Source: Candidatus Krumholzibacteriota bacterium
GTDB taxonomy: Bacteria > Krumholzibacteriota > Krumholzibacteriia > Krumholzibacteriales > WJIX01
Length of the DNA: 64,000 nt
Reading direction: 5' to 3'
Assembly: GCA_034520215.1 (NCBI GenBank)
Contig: JAXHNR010000002.1
Span: 780,642-844,641, forward strand
The translations under genes were made by a program, and so were the position numbers. Below the pieces are notes generated by a model. That model made no database searches. It had not been told where the DNA came from and saw nothing but the letters and a program-made list of their open reading frames with translations. Numbering within the stretch: position 1 is the stretch's first letter; each line of letters begins with the position of its first letter. This document shows, in pieces, positions 54,521 to 62,698 of this stretch.

Positions 54521-55411
54521 ATGAGAAAGGATAAACAAAAACTATGGAAGATTGATCCCGCTAAACTGCCGGTTCAAAGCGGGAAAGAAGGGTTTTTTAA
54601 GCGGTTTATGTCAAACAGGGTTGCTGTAGTTGCTCTTATTTATATAATTCTTATTTCGATTGTATCGCTGCTGGCCCCTTTCCTGTCGACTTACGGGAGG
54701 GATGAAATTGATCTGCAAAACATTTCAGGTTCTCCGTCAGCCGTTCATTTACTCGGAACAGATCTTCTGGGGAGAGATACATTTACGAGATTAATATACG
54801 GAGCGCGGTTTTCCCTCTTTGTCGCTCTGGGGTCGATTACCGTCGCGACTCTGATAGGGGTTGTATTAGGATCGCTCGCCGGTTTTTTCGGGGGACCGAT
54901 AGATCACTTTGTAACGGCTATAGTTGACGTTTTTCTTTCGATACCGGTTTTTCTTGTACTTCTTGTCGCCGCTTCCGCTTTTTCCGGCGGATTGATTGTA
55001 ATCCCTTTTGTTATAGGTTCTGTCTCATGGATGGAGACGGCGCGTATCGTTAGAGTCCAGATTAAATCAATAAAGGAGAGGGGATTTGTCGAAGCATCTT
55101 TTACCGTAGGCGAACGCGGTTGGATAGTCGCCTTGAAACATATTCTTCCCCACGTAGCATCATCAATAGCTGTTTCAGCTACCATAGGATTCGCGAATGT
55201 CATGCTGATCGAAAGCGCGCTCAGTTTCCTGGGATATGGAGTTCAGCCTCCGGTTCCCACCTGGGGGAACATGCTTGACAGCGCGAGAAGCGTTCTCAGG
55301 ACAGCCCCAATGGCCGCAATCGTTCCGGGGTTTATGATTTTCGTGACATGCCTTTGTTTTAACCTGTTGGGAAAAGGTTTAAAAAACACACTTGCCTATT
55401 CAAGAGATTAA
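54521..55411 (+). CDS. dppC: Peptide ABC transporter permease, DppC type (second copy)
   Basis: 296 residues from ATG 54521 (GAGGG 5 bases upstream); a GTG two codons earlier overlaps that site. Hydrophilic N-terminus of about 30 residues, then six helices with LLGTDLLGRDTFTRLIYGAR, EAA loop ERGFVEASFTVGERGWIVAL and SALSFLGYGVQPPVPTWGNM. No ATPase gene follows. Confidence 0.93.
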   Translation: MRKDKQKLWKIDPAKLPVQSGKEGFFKRFMSNRVAVVALIYIILISIVSLLAPFLSTYGRDEIDLQNISGSPSAVHLLGTDLLGRDTFTRLIYGARFSLFVALGSITVATLIGVVLGSLAGFFGGPIDHFVTAIVDVFLSIPVFLVLLVAASAFSGGLIVIPFVIGSVSWMETARIVRVQIKSIKERGFVEASFTVGERGWIVALKHILPHVASSIAVSATIGFANVMLIESALSFLGYGVQPPVPTWGNMLDSARSVLRTAPMAAIVPGFMIFVTCLCFNLLGKGLKNTLAYSRD

Positions 55412-55467
55412 TTATAGTTTCCAATCGTACGTAAACAGTAAATTCTGCTGAGAGGTATTGTGGCGGT

Positions 55468-56502
55468 ATGAAAAAGGCAAAAGCTATAGGGCTTGTTTCG
55501 GGGGGGCTGGATAGCATAATCGCTGTCGAAATAATGAAAAGACAGAATGTCGATCTTGTCGGATTTCATATTATTAACGGGTTTGATCAGGAAACTATGC
55601 GTGTTAGATCAGATGTAACCACTGACGAGAAAGAATGGCTCCGCGGGAAAAAAGCTGATATGAGCAAGCTGTTCGGGATAGATGTTAAAATAAAAGATGC
55701 TACAGAGGAATTTCTTCAGGTCATGCTGGAGCCGAAATACGGATACGGCAAAAACTGCAACCCGTGTATTGACTGCAAGATATTTTTTCTTAAGGAAGCG
55801 GCCGAGCTTATGAAAGAGATCGGAGCTGACTTTGTCTTTACCGGAGAAGTTGTAGGGCAAAGGCCTATGTCACAGCGTAAAAAGGCGATAGACCTTATCG
55901 CGGTTAGAAGCGGTCTGGAAGGATTACTGCTTCGCCCCTTATCCGCTAAAGTCATGGCGGAAACTGAAGTGGAAAAAAGAGGCTGGGTTAAAAGAGAGAA
56001 CCTCGAGAGTATTCAGGGCCGTTCAAGAAAACGGCAGATAGCTCTCGCTGCTGAATTCGGCGCCGCGGATTATCCCGAGCCCGCCGGAGGCTGTATCCTG
56101 ACTGACGAAAATTATTCGCTGAGACTTAAAGATTTTTTGAGTCATGAAAAGAGTGCGCGCTTAAGGACTGAAGATATTGTTCTGCTCTCTGTAGGGAGGC
56201 ATTTCCGCCTGAATGAAAAATTGAAAATTGTGGTTGGAAGAGATGAACACGAGAATGAATATATCGAGGAAAAATGGAATTACGGTTGGCTTCTTTTCGC
56301 GGCAGACGTGCCGGGACCCACGGTGTTGGTCCAGGGGAGTTCAGACCGGAAAGAACTCGAAAAGATTGCTTCTGTTACGGCAAGATACAGCGACGCGAAA
56401 TATTCGTCTGAGGTCGAGATTATCGCGAGGAGAAAGGATGAGAAGCTGATCTTCAGGGTTGCGCCGATAAGAGACAGCGAACTTGAATCTTACCGCCTTT
56501 AG
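55468..56502 (+). CDS. PP-loop tRNA-thiolation-like protein (MnmA/TrmU-related)
   Basis: 344 residues. PP-loop SGGLDS near residue 13 for ATP-pyrophosphatase chemistry, CNPCIDCK (about residue 91-98) and AGADFVFTGEVVGQRPMSQR-like active-site block, then PEPAGGCILTD. The C-terminal part (about 230-344) resembles the NFACT-R-like domain found fused to this family. Likely inserts sulfur in a tRNA base; the exact target is uncertain, and it is not a canonical MnmA. Its stop overlaps the stop of the convergent NUDIX gene. Confidence 0.65.
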   Translation: MKKAKAIGLVSGGLDSIIAVEIMKRQNVDLVGFHIINGFDQETMRVRSDVTTDEKEWLRGKKADMSKLFGIDVKIKDATEEFLQVMLEPKYGYGKNCNPCIDCKIFFLKEAAELMKEIGADFVFTGEVVGQRPMSQRKKAIDLIAVRSGLEGLLLRPLSAKVMAETEVEKRGWVKRENLESIQGRSRKRQIALAAEFGAADYPEPAGGCILTDENYSLRLKDFLSHEKSARLRTEDIVLLSVGRHFRLNEKLKIVVGRDEHENEYIEEKWNYGWLLFAADVPGPTVLVQGSSDRKELEKIASVTARYSDAKYSSEVEIIARRKDEKLIFRVAPIRDSELESYRL

Positions 56503-57014
56503 GAAGAATCTACCTTTGCCCTGATAAACTTTTCTATTAATTTCATATGACTTGTGAAGGCTAATTTCGGAAGGTCCTCCGGAGCAAAGAATCCGGCGTT
56601 TTCAGCATCGTCTCCTGCTGTAAGTTCTCCGGAATATTCAGCAAAATGGTAACCGATAATCATAATGGATGTTTTATAGAAAATGCTTTCCTGAAATTCA
56701 ATATCTATCAGAGCAGGTTTAGAGGCGATAATCGAAGTTTCTTCAAATACTTCCCTTTTTGCCGCTTTTACAGGAGCCTCGTCTGTTTCTACAAATCCTC
56801 CGGGAAGACACCATTTGTTCTTTCCCGGATTTCTGGCTCTTAAAACTAACAGTATTCTTCCATTTTCATCAAATATCAGCCCCGTAGCCGCCGGAATGGG
56901 GTTTTGATATACATATCTCTCCCCCGGTTTGCAGTATAAACGTGTTCTTCCCTCATTCTTTTTAGATGTAAGTCTGTTTCCGCAGTAAGGACAGAATATC
57001 ATACGGTCCTGCAT
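56499..57014 (-). CDS. NUDIX hydrolase with N-terminal zinc ribbon
   Basis: 171 residues. FCPYCGNRLTSKKNEG starts a zinc-ribbon-like segment whose second Cys pair is incomplete (LYCKPG). The Nudix box GGFVETDEAPVKAAKREVFE-ETSI keeps all metal-binding acidic residues but has Ser where the terminal Gly is usual. Similar to NudC-like or ADP-ribose pyrophosphatase families; substrate unknown. The 248-base gap upstream also contains the palindrome GGCTTGCAAGCC (57061-57072). Confidence 0.85.
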   Translation of the reverse strand: MQDRMIFCPYCGNRLTSKKNEGRTRLYCKPGERYVYQNPIPAATGLIFDENGRILLVLRARNPGKNKWCLPGGFVETDEAPVKAAKREVFEETSIIASKPALIDIEFQESIFYKTSIMIIGYHFAEYSGELTAGDDAENAGFFAPEDLPKLAFTSHMKLIEKFIRAKVDSS

Positions 57015-57194
57015 TTTATCTACCCGCTTTCATTTCTCACAAGATAACAATAGCCGGGGAGGCTTGCAAGCCGGTTTAAAGTATAATAATCATCTAAAAA
57101 TGTACTTTTTACCAGCGCTGACGCAAGTTTGAATATATTCAGTTTTTACATTTCACCCCGGATACGCAAGTTTTCCTTTCATGTCTCTAAGGCC

Positions 57195-57256
57195 TGTTAT
57201 AATGTAGTAATGATTACAACATATTCGGGGTCAGTTCATTACAATAAGAGTGTAAT
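57195..57256 (+). promoter_or_regulatory. Extended -10 promoter with two operator-like palindromes
   Basis: TG-T-TATAAT (57195-57203) is an extended -10. Overlapping it, 57202-57222 is an imperfect palindrome with halves GTAAT and ATTAC in ATGT...ACAT. A second inverted pair ATTACA (57238-57243) / TGTAAT (57251-57256) lies just before the kinase start. Shared ATTAC half-sites suggest one repressor binding twice. Confidence 0.45.
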
Positions 57257-57262
57257 AATTAG

Positions 57263-58216
57263 ATGAAGAAGGAAAATAATACGGAAAAAGGATATAAGGC
57301 GGTTGCTCTGGGCTATTCAGCTCTCGATTATCTGGGTGTAATACCGTCATTCCCTGTCGAGAACAGGAAGATGCGGCTTAAGGAGTTTGATATCCAGGGA
57401 GGAGGCCCTGCGGCCACCGCGGCTGTTACAGCGAGCAGGCTGGGACTTAATACTTCCTTTATCGGTATTGTCGGTGATGATTCTTTCGGCCGCAGGATAC
57501 TTGATGAAATGCGGAAAGAACGGGTTGACGTTTCATCTGTCATTATTGTGAGGGGAAAAGAATCTCAGTTCGCGTTCATTATGGTGGATGAAGTGACGGG
57601 TGACAGGACGATATTATGGACAAGGGGATCTCTGCCGTTTATAAAAGAGGAGCAGGTTGATACCGATCTTATACTGTCAGCCGACATTCTGCTTATAGAC
57701 AGCCTGGAGCCTCAAGCCGCGGCTTATGCCGCGGAAATAGCGGGGAAAAAGGGAATCCCGGTTGTAATCGACGCCGGCACACTTCGAGACGGAGTGACAG
57801 AACTGCTTCCTCTCTGTGATTATATAATAGCGAGTGAGGTTTTCGCGGATCAGATCTCTCGCGGTGGCAGCGTGAAGGAAGCTCTCGATATTCTTCATTC
57901 ATACGGCCCTGAGGCTTCCGTAGTCACACTTGGCGAAAACGGCTGTGTCGCTCTTGATGCTGACGGTTTGATCAGTGTTGAAGGATTCAATGTGGATGTT
58001 GTTGATACGACCGGAGCCGGAGACGTCTTTCACGGAGCCTTCCTTTTCGCGGTACTGCAGGGATGGGACCTCTACAGGATGTGCGTATTTTCAAACGCCG
58101 TCGCGGCTCTGAAGTGCAGAAAGCTTGGCGGCAGAGAGGGGATATGTGATATTGAGAAGACGATAGAGTATCTTTCAGAGACAAAACCGGGACTAAAGTT
58201 CGAGATATCAGAATAA
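57263..58216 (+). CDS. PfkB-family carbohydrate/nucleoside kinase
   Basis: 317 residues, ribokinase fold. FDIQGGGPAATAAVTASRLG is the first PfkB signature (GG with substrate-binding residues), and VDVVDTTGAGDVFHGAFLFA the second, with catalytic Asp in GAGD. Phosphorylates a sugar or nucleoside; substrate not evident. No good ribosome site is visible before the ATG. Preceded by an operator-like region, so probably regulated. Confidence 0.9.
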   Translation: MKKENNTEKGYKAVALGYSALDYLGVIPSFPVENRKMRLKEFDIQGGGPAATAAVTASRLGLNTSFIGIVGDDSFGRRILDEMRKERVDVSSVIIVRGKESQFAFIMVDEVTGDRTILWTRGSLPFIKEEQVDTDLILSADILLIDSLEPQAAAYAAEIAGKKGIPVVIDAGTLRDGVTELLPLCDYIIASEVFADQISRGGSVKEALDILHSYGPEASVVTLGENGCVALDADGLISVEGFNVDVVDTTGAGDVFHGAFLFAVLQGWDLYRMCVFSNAVAALKCRKLGGREGICDIEKTIEYLSETKPGLKFEISE

Positions 58217-58223
58217 ATAACCG

Positions 58224-58712
58224 CTAAATATCATGATATTTGAAGCCGCAATCATCTGTGTTGAATGACAGCCAGGAGGGATTTTCCTCCAAACCTAGAA
58301 TCTCACCCGGGTTGATCAGCCACGTGTCGTTTATCCTTGAATTCTCGCGTCTGTGTGTATGACCGAAGAAAACTGCGGCGTATTCACCCGTAGATGCCAG
58401 TCCCCTCGCGAATTCAGGCCTGTGTGTGACCGCGATATCTATACTGCCGATTTTCAGAAAAGCAATATCTCCATGCAGAGTAATATTGGGAAACTCCGCT
58501 GCCGTTCTGCTTATTGTAAAACGGTCTCCCTCATTATTCCCGAATACAATATCAACTGAGCCGTTGAACTGAGAGAGAGATTTAATCACAAATGGCGAGC
58601 AGAGATCGCCGCAGTGCAGAAGTTTTTCCGCCCCTGAGCTGTTTATTTCGGTTACGGCCTTATCAATGTTTGCTGTATTATCGTGAGTGTCGCTCATCAC
58701 GGCTATTTTCAT
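58224..58712 (-). CDS. YfcE/MJ0936-family metallophosphodiesterase
   Basis: 162 residues. Calcineurin-like motifs: AVMSDTHDN, HCGDLCSP, VFGNNEGD, VTHRPEF and GHTHRREN supply the metal ligands. Family members cleave phosphodiesters with Mn or similar metals; the cellular substrate is unknown. It converges with the PfkB gene, 7 bases apart. Confidence 0.91.
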   Translation of the reverse strand: MKIAVMSDTHDNTANIDKAVTEINSSGAEKLLHCGDLCSPFVIKSLSQFNGSVDIVFGNNEGDRFTISRTAAEFPNITLHGDIAFLKIGSIDIAVTHRPEFARGLASTGEYAAVFFGHTHRRENSRINDTWLINPGEILGLEENPSWLSFNTDDCGFKYHDI

Positions 58713-58790
58713 GATTTAACCTCTCTATTTAATGCTTAAAATAAGCTTATCACAGTATCATTATAAGGGAAAGCTAATTTGCGTTACAGT

Positions 58791-58805
58791 ATTGGAGAAA
58801 CTCCA
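58791..58805. repeat. Extra terminal motif left of copy C
   Basis: ATTGGAGAAACTCCA, identical to 59088-59102 at the right end of copy C, and a small palindrome (TTGGAG-AAA-CTCCAA). Either part of the target duplication or a leftover end of another insertion. Confidence 0.55.
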
Positions 58806-58818
58806 AAATATAAATATT

Positions 58819-59101
58819 GGAGTTCCCTCTGAAAATCCGGGCAATATTTTAGTAACGGCATAACTATCGAGTAATTACCCATAATGATAAGGGAATTTAT
58901 ATTTAGTTTCTATCCGGCTATTGGTATTGCAAAACCCTCTCGGAAGACGAGCGGGCATGGTTTTCCCATTTCCTTTAAGGAAATGGGAAAGAGCGAGTCT
59001 GAGAGCGGGAGACGCTATTTCCTCGCAGGGGAAATAGACGGCGTTTTTGACAATACCAATAGCCGGATATACAAAGAATATGTAAAAATTGGAGAAACTC
59101 C
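58819..59101 (+). mobile_element. MITE-like element, copy C (283 bp)
   Basis: Ends GGAGTTCCCTC (58819-58829) and GAGAAACTCC (59092-59101). Long arm 58819-58910, core 58911-59069 bounded by 19-bp inverted repeats (58911-58929, 59051-59069), short arm to 59101. The core stems have different sequences from copies A and B, but the conserved strings CGAGCGGGCA, GAAAGAGCGAG and CCTCGC-GGGGAAAT occur in the same order. The long arm is repeated at 37215-37314. It lies between the yfcE-like and DUF62 genes. Confidence 0.72.
58911..59069. other. Structured palindromic core of copy C
   Basis: Outer stem starts TATCCGGCTATTGGTATT and is unrelated in sequence to the A/B stem. Second helix CTCTC+AGAC with GTCT+GAGAG (58937-59006 region) replaces CCTC+GGGC with GCCC+GAGG. 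The hairpin is TTTCCCATTTCC / GGAAATGGGAAA instead of TTTCTG / CAGAAA. The last hairpin CTATTTCC / GGAAATAG keeps the TCGCAGG loop. Four separate stems have changed compensatorily. Confidence 0.65.
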
Positions 59102-59115
59102 ACCCAAATATATTT

Positions 59116-59145
59116 TTGACATTACATATTTTTTTCATGTAACAT
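59116..59145 (+). promoter_or_regulatory. Possible promoter upstream of the DUF62 gene
   Basis: TTGACA (59116-59121), 18-base spacer, TAACAT (59140-59145). An inverted repeat TTACAT / ATGTAA (59122-59142) lies between. The rest of the gap to 59355 shows no other feature; leader would be about 200 bases. Confidence 0.3.
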
Positions 59146-59355
59146 TTATAATATTGTATCTATGATATTGGCGTGGATATATTTTTATTCAGCGGTTTGC
59201 GGGAGCTGACTGAATTTAAGAAAAAAAGAGCGCTTGCAATGGACCTGGCGTTTGCGAAATGCCGGCGAAAGGGATGATTTTTACGGGGAACATATCGAAG
59301 TTTCCTGCCCCCTGTTTATCCGCCCTTTGCAATTAGATTGAGTTTTGGTTTAGCT

Positions 59356-60210
59356 ATGCCTGAAAATAAAAGAATAGAGAAGAGGATAATAGCCGTACTT
59401 ACAGATTTCGGAACAGGAAGCTGGTATCCGGGTGTGATGAAAGGCGTGATTCTCGGCATCAACCCCGAAGCTGTAGTTATCGACCTCTGCCACGATATAT
59501 CCCATGGAGATATTTCCGAGGGTGGTTTCGTTCTAGGGGCAAGTTTCAATTATTTTCCCCCCGGCACTGTTTTTTTATGTGTTGTTGATCCGGGGGTTGG
59601 AGGAGATAGAAAGAATATTATAGTTCAGACAGAAGATTACCTGTTTGTCGCTCCTGATAACGGTCTTATTACCCGGGTTTGTGAAAGGAGCCGTATTGAG
59701 GGCATATTTTCGGTTAAACAGGGGAGGGTCGCGGAGAAGAGGCGCGGAGCTACTTTTCTCGGGAGAGATCTCTTCGCCCCTCTTGCAGCTCATCTTTCTC
59801 TTGGCGTCAATCCGGACGAAATTGGGGAATCTATTCCTTCAATTCTGACCATTCCCCGGGAGGAACCGTTCATAAATAAAAATAATGAAATATCAGGCAG
59901 AGTAGTTCACGTAGATACATTCGGGAATATTATTACGAATATAAGCGCAGATTACTTAAGAGAACTGTTCGGGGGGACTATTCCCCGGAAAGAATGTGTA
60001 ATAAAGGCCGCGGGGAGAGAAACTAAAGGTCTGAAAAGATATTATGCAGAAGGGGAAACAGGAGAATTAATAGCGCTTGAGAACAGCTGGGGGTATATTG
60101 AAATTGCCGTAAACGGAGGAAGCGCTTATGAGTATCTTGGATATGAAGACAAGGAATCTATTGAAGTTTATCTCTTTTCTCTCAGATTACCGGATAAGGG
60201 TGTAAAATAA
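59356..60210 (+). CDS. SAM hydroxide adenosyltransferase (DUF62 family)
   Basis: 284 residues from ATG 59356 (TTG 59338 is possible; neither has a clear ribosome site). Family blocks: VLTDFGTGSWYPGVMKGVIL (SAM-binding Asp), VIDLCHDISHGDISEGGFVL, FLCVVDPGVGG and DTFGNIITNIS. Known members hydrolyse S-adenosylmethionine to adenosine and methionine using water-derived hydroxide; relatives are fluorinases and chlorinases. It overlaps the following gene by one base. Confidence 0.9.
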   Translation: MPENKRIEKRIIAVLTDFGTGSWYPGVMKGVILGINPEAVVIDLCHDISHGDISEGGFVLGASFNYFPPGTVFLCVVDPGVGGDRKNIIVQTEDYLFVAPDNGLITRVCERSRIEGIFSVKQGRVAEKRRGATFLGRDLFAPLAAHLSLGVNPDEIGESIPSILTIPREEPFINKNNEISGRVVHVDTFGNIITNISADYLRELFGGTIPRKECVIKAAGRETKGLKRYYAEGETGELIALENSWGYIEIAVNGGSAYEYLGYEDKESIEVYLFSLRLPDKGVK

Positions 60211-60983
60211 TGGGTTATAGAATTACTGTTCTCGGCTCAGGTACAATCATACCTTCTGCGAGAAGAAAACCGACCGCTATCATGTTTGAAACAGATAGTG
60301 AGGTTATCCTTTTCGATTGCGGTCCCTCCATTCCCCAAGCAATTGTAGTGAACGGGTTCTCGCTAAGTGAGCTGGACCGCATTTTTATTACGCACTTTCA
60401 TCCTGACCACACCCTGGGCCTGGGACATATCTTCTCTGCGGTCATAAACGATGCCGGTTTTCCTGAAAGAAAAGAATTTCATCTATACGCCCCCGAGGGA
60501 ATAGGGGAGTTTATCAGAAAATGGCACGATCTGTATCCATCCAATCGTAAAGCGACCCGTTTTTTCAATGTAAACGAAGTTCATGCCGGTGATAGAATTG
60601 AATTTTCAGATCTTGTCATTTCAACTGGGCGGGCTGAACACGGCGCACAGAAAGCGCTTATGTACAGGGCGGAATATAAAGGTTCAACTTTTGTTTTTAC
60701 CGGAGATACGGAATTTAATCAGTCTGTTGTTGAATTCGCGAAAGGGGCGGACATACTTGCCGCCGAGTGTTCTTTTCCCGATGATAACCCCGCCGCGGGA
60801 CATATGACCCCCTCTGATGTAGCGCTTCTGGCTTCCAGGTGCGGAGCTCTGAGACTGCTTATTCTGCATATGTATCCGTCCCAGAGGGAAGAAGATATGA
60901 AGAGGTCAATAAGGCGCAGATATGATGGAGAGATTATAGTGGGAGAAGATGGAATGACCCTTGAGACAGATAATACGGAATGA
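60210..60983 (+). CDS. MBL-fold metallo-hydrolase (RNase Z-like)
   Basis: 257 residues. ITVLGSGTIIPSARRKPTAI is the RNase Z/ElaC-like start; FITHFHPDHTLGLGHIF supplies the HxHxDH motif; FTGDTEFNQSVV and LLILHMYPSQRE the later metal ligands. It lacks the exosite arm of true RNase Z, so tRNA 3' processing is uncertain. Its ATG overlaps the DUF62 stop (TAATG), so the two are translationally coupled. Confidence 0.88.
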   Translation: MGYRITVLGSGTIIPSARRKPTAIMFETDSEVILFDCGPSIPQAIVVNGFSLSELDRIFITHFHPDHTLGLGHIFSAVINDAGFPERKEFHLYAPEGIGEFIRKWHDLYPSNRKATRFFNVNEVHAGDRIEFSDLVISTGRAEHGAQKALMYRAEYKGSTFVFTGDTEFNQSVVEFAKGADILAAECSFPDDNPAAGHMTPSDVALLASRCGALRLLILHMYPSQREEDMKRSIRRRYDGEIIVGEDGMTLETDNTE

Positions 60984-61026
60984 TCTTAAATATTCAATGT
61001 CAGTTTGTTTTGAGTTCCTCGGCACT

Positions 61027-61055
61027 TTGAAAGAGGTTTTGCCCTGTCTGATAAG
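61027..61055 (+). promoter_or_regulatory. Candidate promoter of the DUF4097-like gene
   Basis: TTGAAA (61027-61032), 17-base spacer, GATAAG (61050-61055), 49 bases before the start. Confidence 0.3.
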
Positions 61056-61103
61056 GGGAAGGATGAGATTTACTTAAAAGATCTGTAGTCTGGGAGTTTT
61101 TGT

Positions 61104-61907
61104 ATGAGAATTTATAGAACCCTGTTTATTTTCATTTTTCTTGTATCTGTTTTTGTCTCTTCGGCGCCGGCCTATATACTCAGAAAGGATGTTAGGAGAA
61201 GCTTCGAAGCCGGCAGCTCCATGAAGTTAAGACTGAAAAACAGGGCGGGGTCAGTTTATCTTAAAGGTTATAAGGGGGATTCATTAGAAATTAACGCGGC
61301 TGTTAAGGTGAGAGCGCCTTCAAAATCGAAGGCAATAGAGATTTTCCGTGAAATTGTGTTCGATATGTCGAAGAAGAATAAAGAAATATCTGTAGAAACT
61401 GATCTTCCGAGGTTGCGCCTGAGCGGGTTGTTCAGCTATAGGCTGGGAGTGAGAACCAGCATCCTGATAGATTATAGAATTTTAATTCCCTCAGGTGTTA
61501 ATATTGAAATTTTTACATCGGCAGGTGATATCGCCGCGGAGACTCTTAAAGACACATTTCTGCTTAAAACAGACGTCGGTGACATTGACATCAGAAACTC
61601 TCTCTGTGAAAACGGAAAAGCTGAAGTCTCAAGGGGCGAGATCCGGTGTGAGCTGTCTGCTCCCGAGTGGAAAGGTAAGCTGGATCTCCGGGTTGGGTCA
61701 GGGGAAATATATCTTTTTCTTAATGAAGAGATAAGCGCGGTATTAACAGCCCGGTCGGATAAGGGCCGTGTCGAGCTCGACATCGGCGATACTGTAAAAC
61801 CGGATATAGAAGAGTACGACCGCGCGGTAGTGAAATTCGGAAGCGGCCAGGGGAGAATTAATCTCTCAAACATAAGAGGAAAAATCATTGTGGAATCTGT
61901 TAAATAA
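61104..61907 (+). CDS. Exported DUF4097-like beta-helix protein
   Basis: 267 residues with a signal peptide (YRTLFIFIFLVSVFVSSAPA). The rest is a series of short beta strands alternating charge and hydrophobicity (SMKLRLKNRAGSVYLKGYKG, GDIAAETLKDTFLLKTDVGD, SGEIYLFLNEEISAVLTARS), the pattern of DUF4097/DUF4098 putative adhesin or head-domain folds. Periplasmic or surface; function unknown. AGCTGGGAG-type ribosome site is weak. Confidence 0.7.
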   Translation: MRIYRTLFIFIFLVSVFVSSAPAYILRKDVRRSFEAGSSMKLRLKNRAGSVYLKGYKGDSLEINAAVKVRAPSKSKAIEIFREIVFDMSKKNKEISVETDLPRLRLSGLFSYRLGVRTSILIDYRILIPSGVNIEIFTSAGDIAAETLKDTFLLKTDVGDIDIRNSLCENGKAEVSRGEIRCELSAPEWKGKLDLRVGSGEIYLFLNEEISAVLTARSDKGRVELDIGDTVKPDIEEYDRAVVKFGSGQGRINLSNIRGKIIVESVK

Positions 61908-61975
61908 TAGTAACATAATTGAGTAATCAGTCGTATATTGTATAACCGGCAGAAAGATTAACGAGGAGGCAGAAA

Positions 61976-62353
61976 ATGGAAGAAGACAAGAAAATTAATG
62001 ACACGGGTGAAGAAGTAAACATTGACACAGATCTCGACATTCCCGTTCCAATCGGTATTGCCTGTATGCTGGCTTATTTCATTCCTGTCATAGGCGGGCT
62101 CTTCTTTCTATTCGCTGAGAAAAGGAATAACCTGCTCCGGTTTCATTCGGTTCAATCGATTCTCTTCTGGGTCTTTTTCGGGGTGGCTTTCGTTGTAGCG
62201 GCAATTATCTCCTGGATTTCGTTTCTGGATGAACTTGTAGCCCTTGTTCTTGTCGTATCGTGGATATATATAATGTATCAGTCGATTCATAGAAGGGTAT
62301 GCAGGCTTCCTGTAATTGGCGATATTGCTCACAGTCATATCTACGGAGGTTAA
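61976..62353 (+). CDS. DUF4870-like small membrane protein
   Basis: 125 residues. Acidic N-terminus (about 1-24), then helices: IGIACMLAYFIPVIGGLFFL, FHSVQSILFWVFFGVAFVVA and VALVLVVSWIYIMYQSI. RFHSVQSILFW matches the R(F/H)HA-QS-L pattern of the DUF4870/Tic20-like family. Function unknown. GAGGAGGCAG precedes the ATG. Confidence 0.8.
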   Translation: MEEDKKINDTGEEVNIDTDLDIPVPIGIACMLAYFIPVIGGLFFLFAEKRNNLLRFHSVQSILFWVFFGVAFVVAAIISWISFLDELVALVLVVSWIYIMYQSIHRRVCRLPVIGDIAHSHIYGG

Positions 62354-62657
62354 GAAGGTTATATTTCTCTATACTCTATTTAGACCTTGAATCCAGGGAT
62401 TTCTATTATGATAATTGAAATCTCCAAATAGATGCAGAATATTTTTAATTCCCCATTGGATCTGTCCCTGAAGTATATATAGTTCTGTACCATACGGCGG
62501 ATTACAGCCGCCTGTCCGGCCTGTTCTTTGCAATTTTACATTAAAATCGCAAAAAAACTCTCTTTTTGCATTATTCGTCTATCTTCGATTATCTCCAATA
62601 CGGCACAGTCTATACGTATTCACTGTTAAAAATAAGGTTAAAGGATCGGTAACTCCG
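62354..62657. other. Regulatory gap before the pseudopilin operon
   Basis: 304 bases without a gene. It contains the hairpin GGCGG-ATTACAG-CCGCC (62498-62514) and the long palindrome 62527-62553 described separately. It leads into a sigma-54 promoter, so the palindromes are candidate enhancer-binding-protein sites. Confidence 0.45.
62527..62553. promoter_or_regulatory. 27-base inverted repeat, candidate activator site
   Basis: TTTGC-A-ATTTTA-CAT-TAAAAT-C-GCAAA, perfect apart from one A/C mismatch and the centre. Centred about 145 bases upstream of the start predicted from the sigma-54 promoter, the usual distance for an enhancer-binding protein such as PilR. Confidence 0.5.
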
Positions 62658-62673
62658 TGGCATTGAAATTGCA
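62658..62673 (+). promoter_or_regulatory. Sigma-54 promoter of the pseudopilin operon
   Basis: TGGCATTGAAATTGCA matches TGGCAY-N5-TTGCW fully, with GG and GC ten bases apart. Transcription should begin near 62684, 15 bases before the ATG. Pilin genes in many bacteria are sigma-54 dependent through PilSR. Confidence 0.78.
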
Positions 62674-62698
62674 AGCGCTTTTTACAGGGTGAGTATGT

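Noticed and set aside
56499-56502. Overlap of two convergent genes as a possible error
   Set aside because: Stop codons TAG (+) and TAA (-) share two bases, a compact but normal convergent arrangement; both proteins have complete ends.
58911-59069. Integron attC site
   Set aside because: attC sites end in RYYYAAC and GTTRRRY core sites next to gene cassettes; neither is seen, and the element carries its own arms and end repeats.
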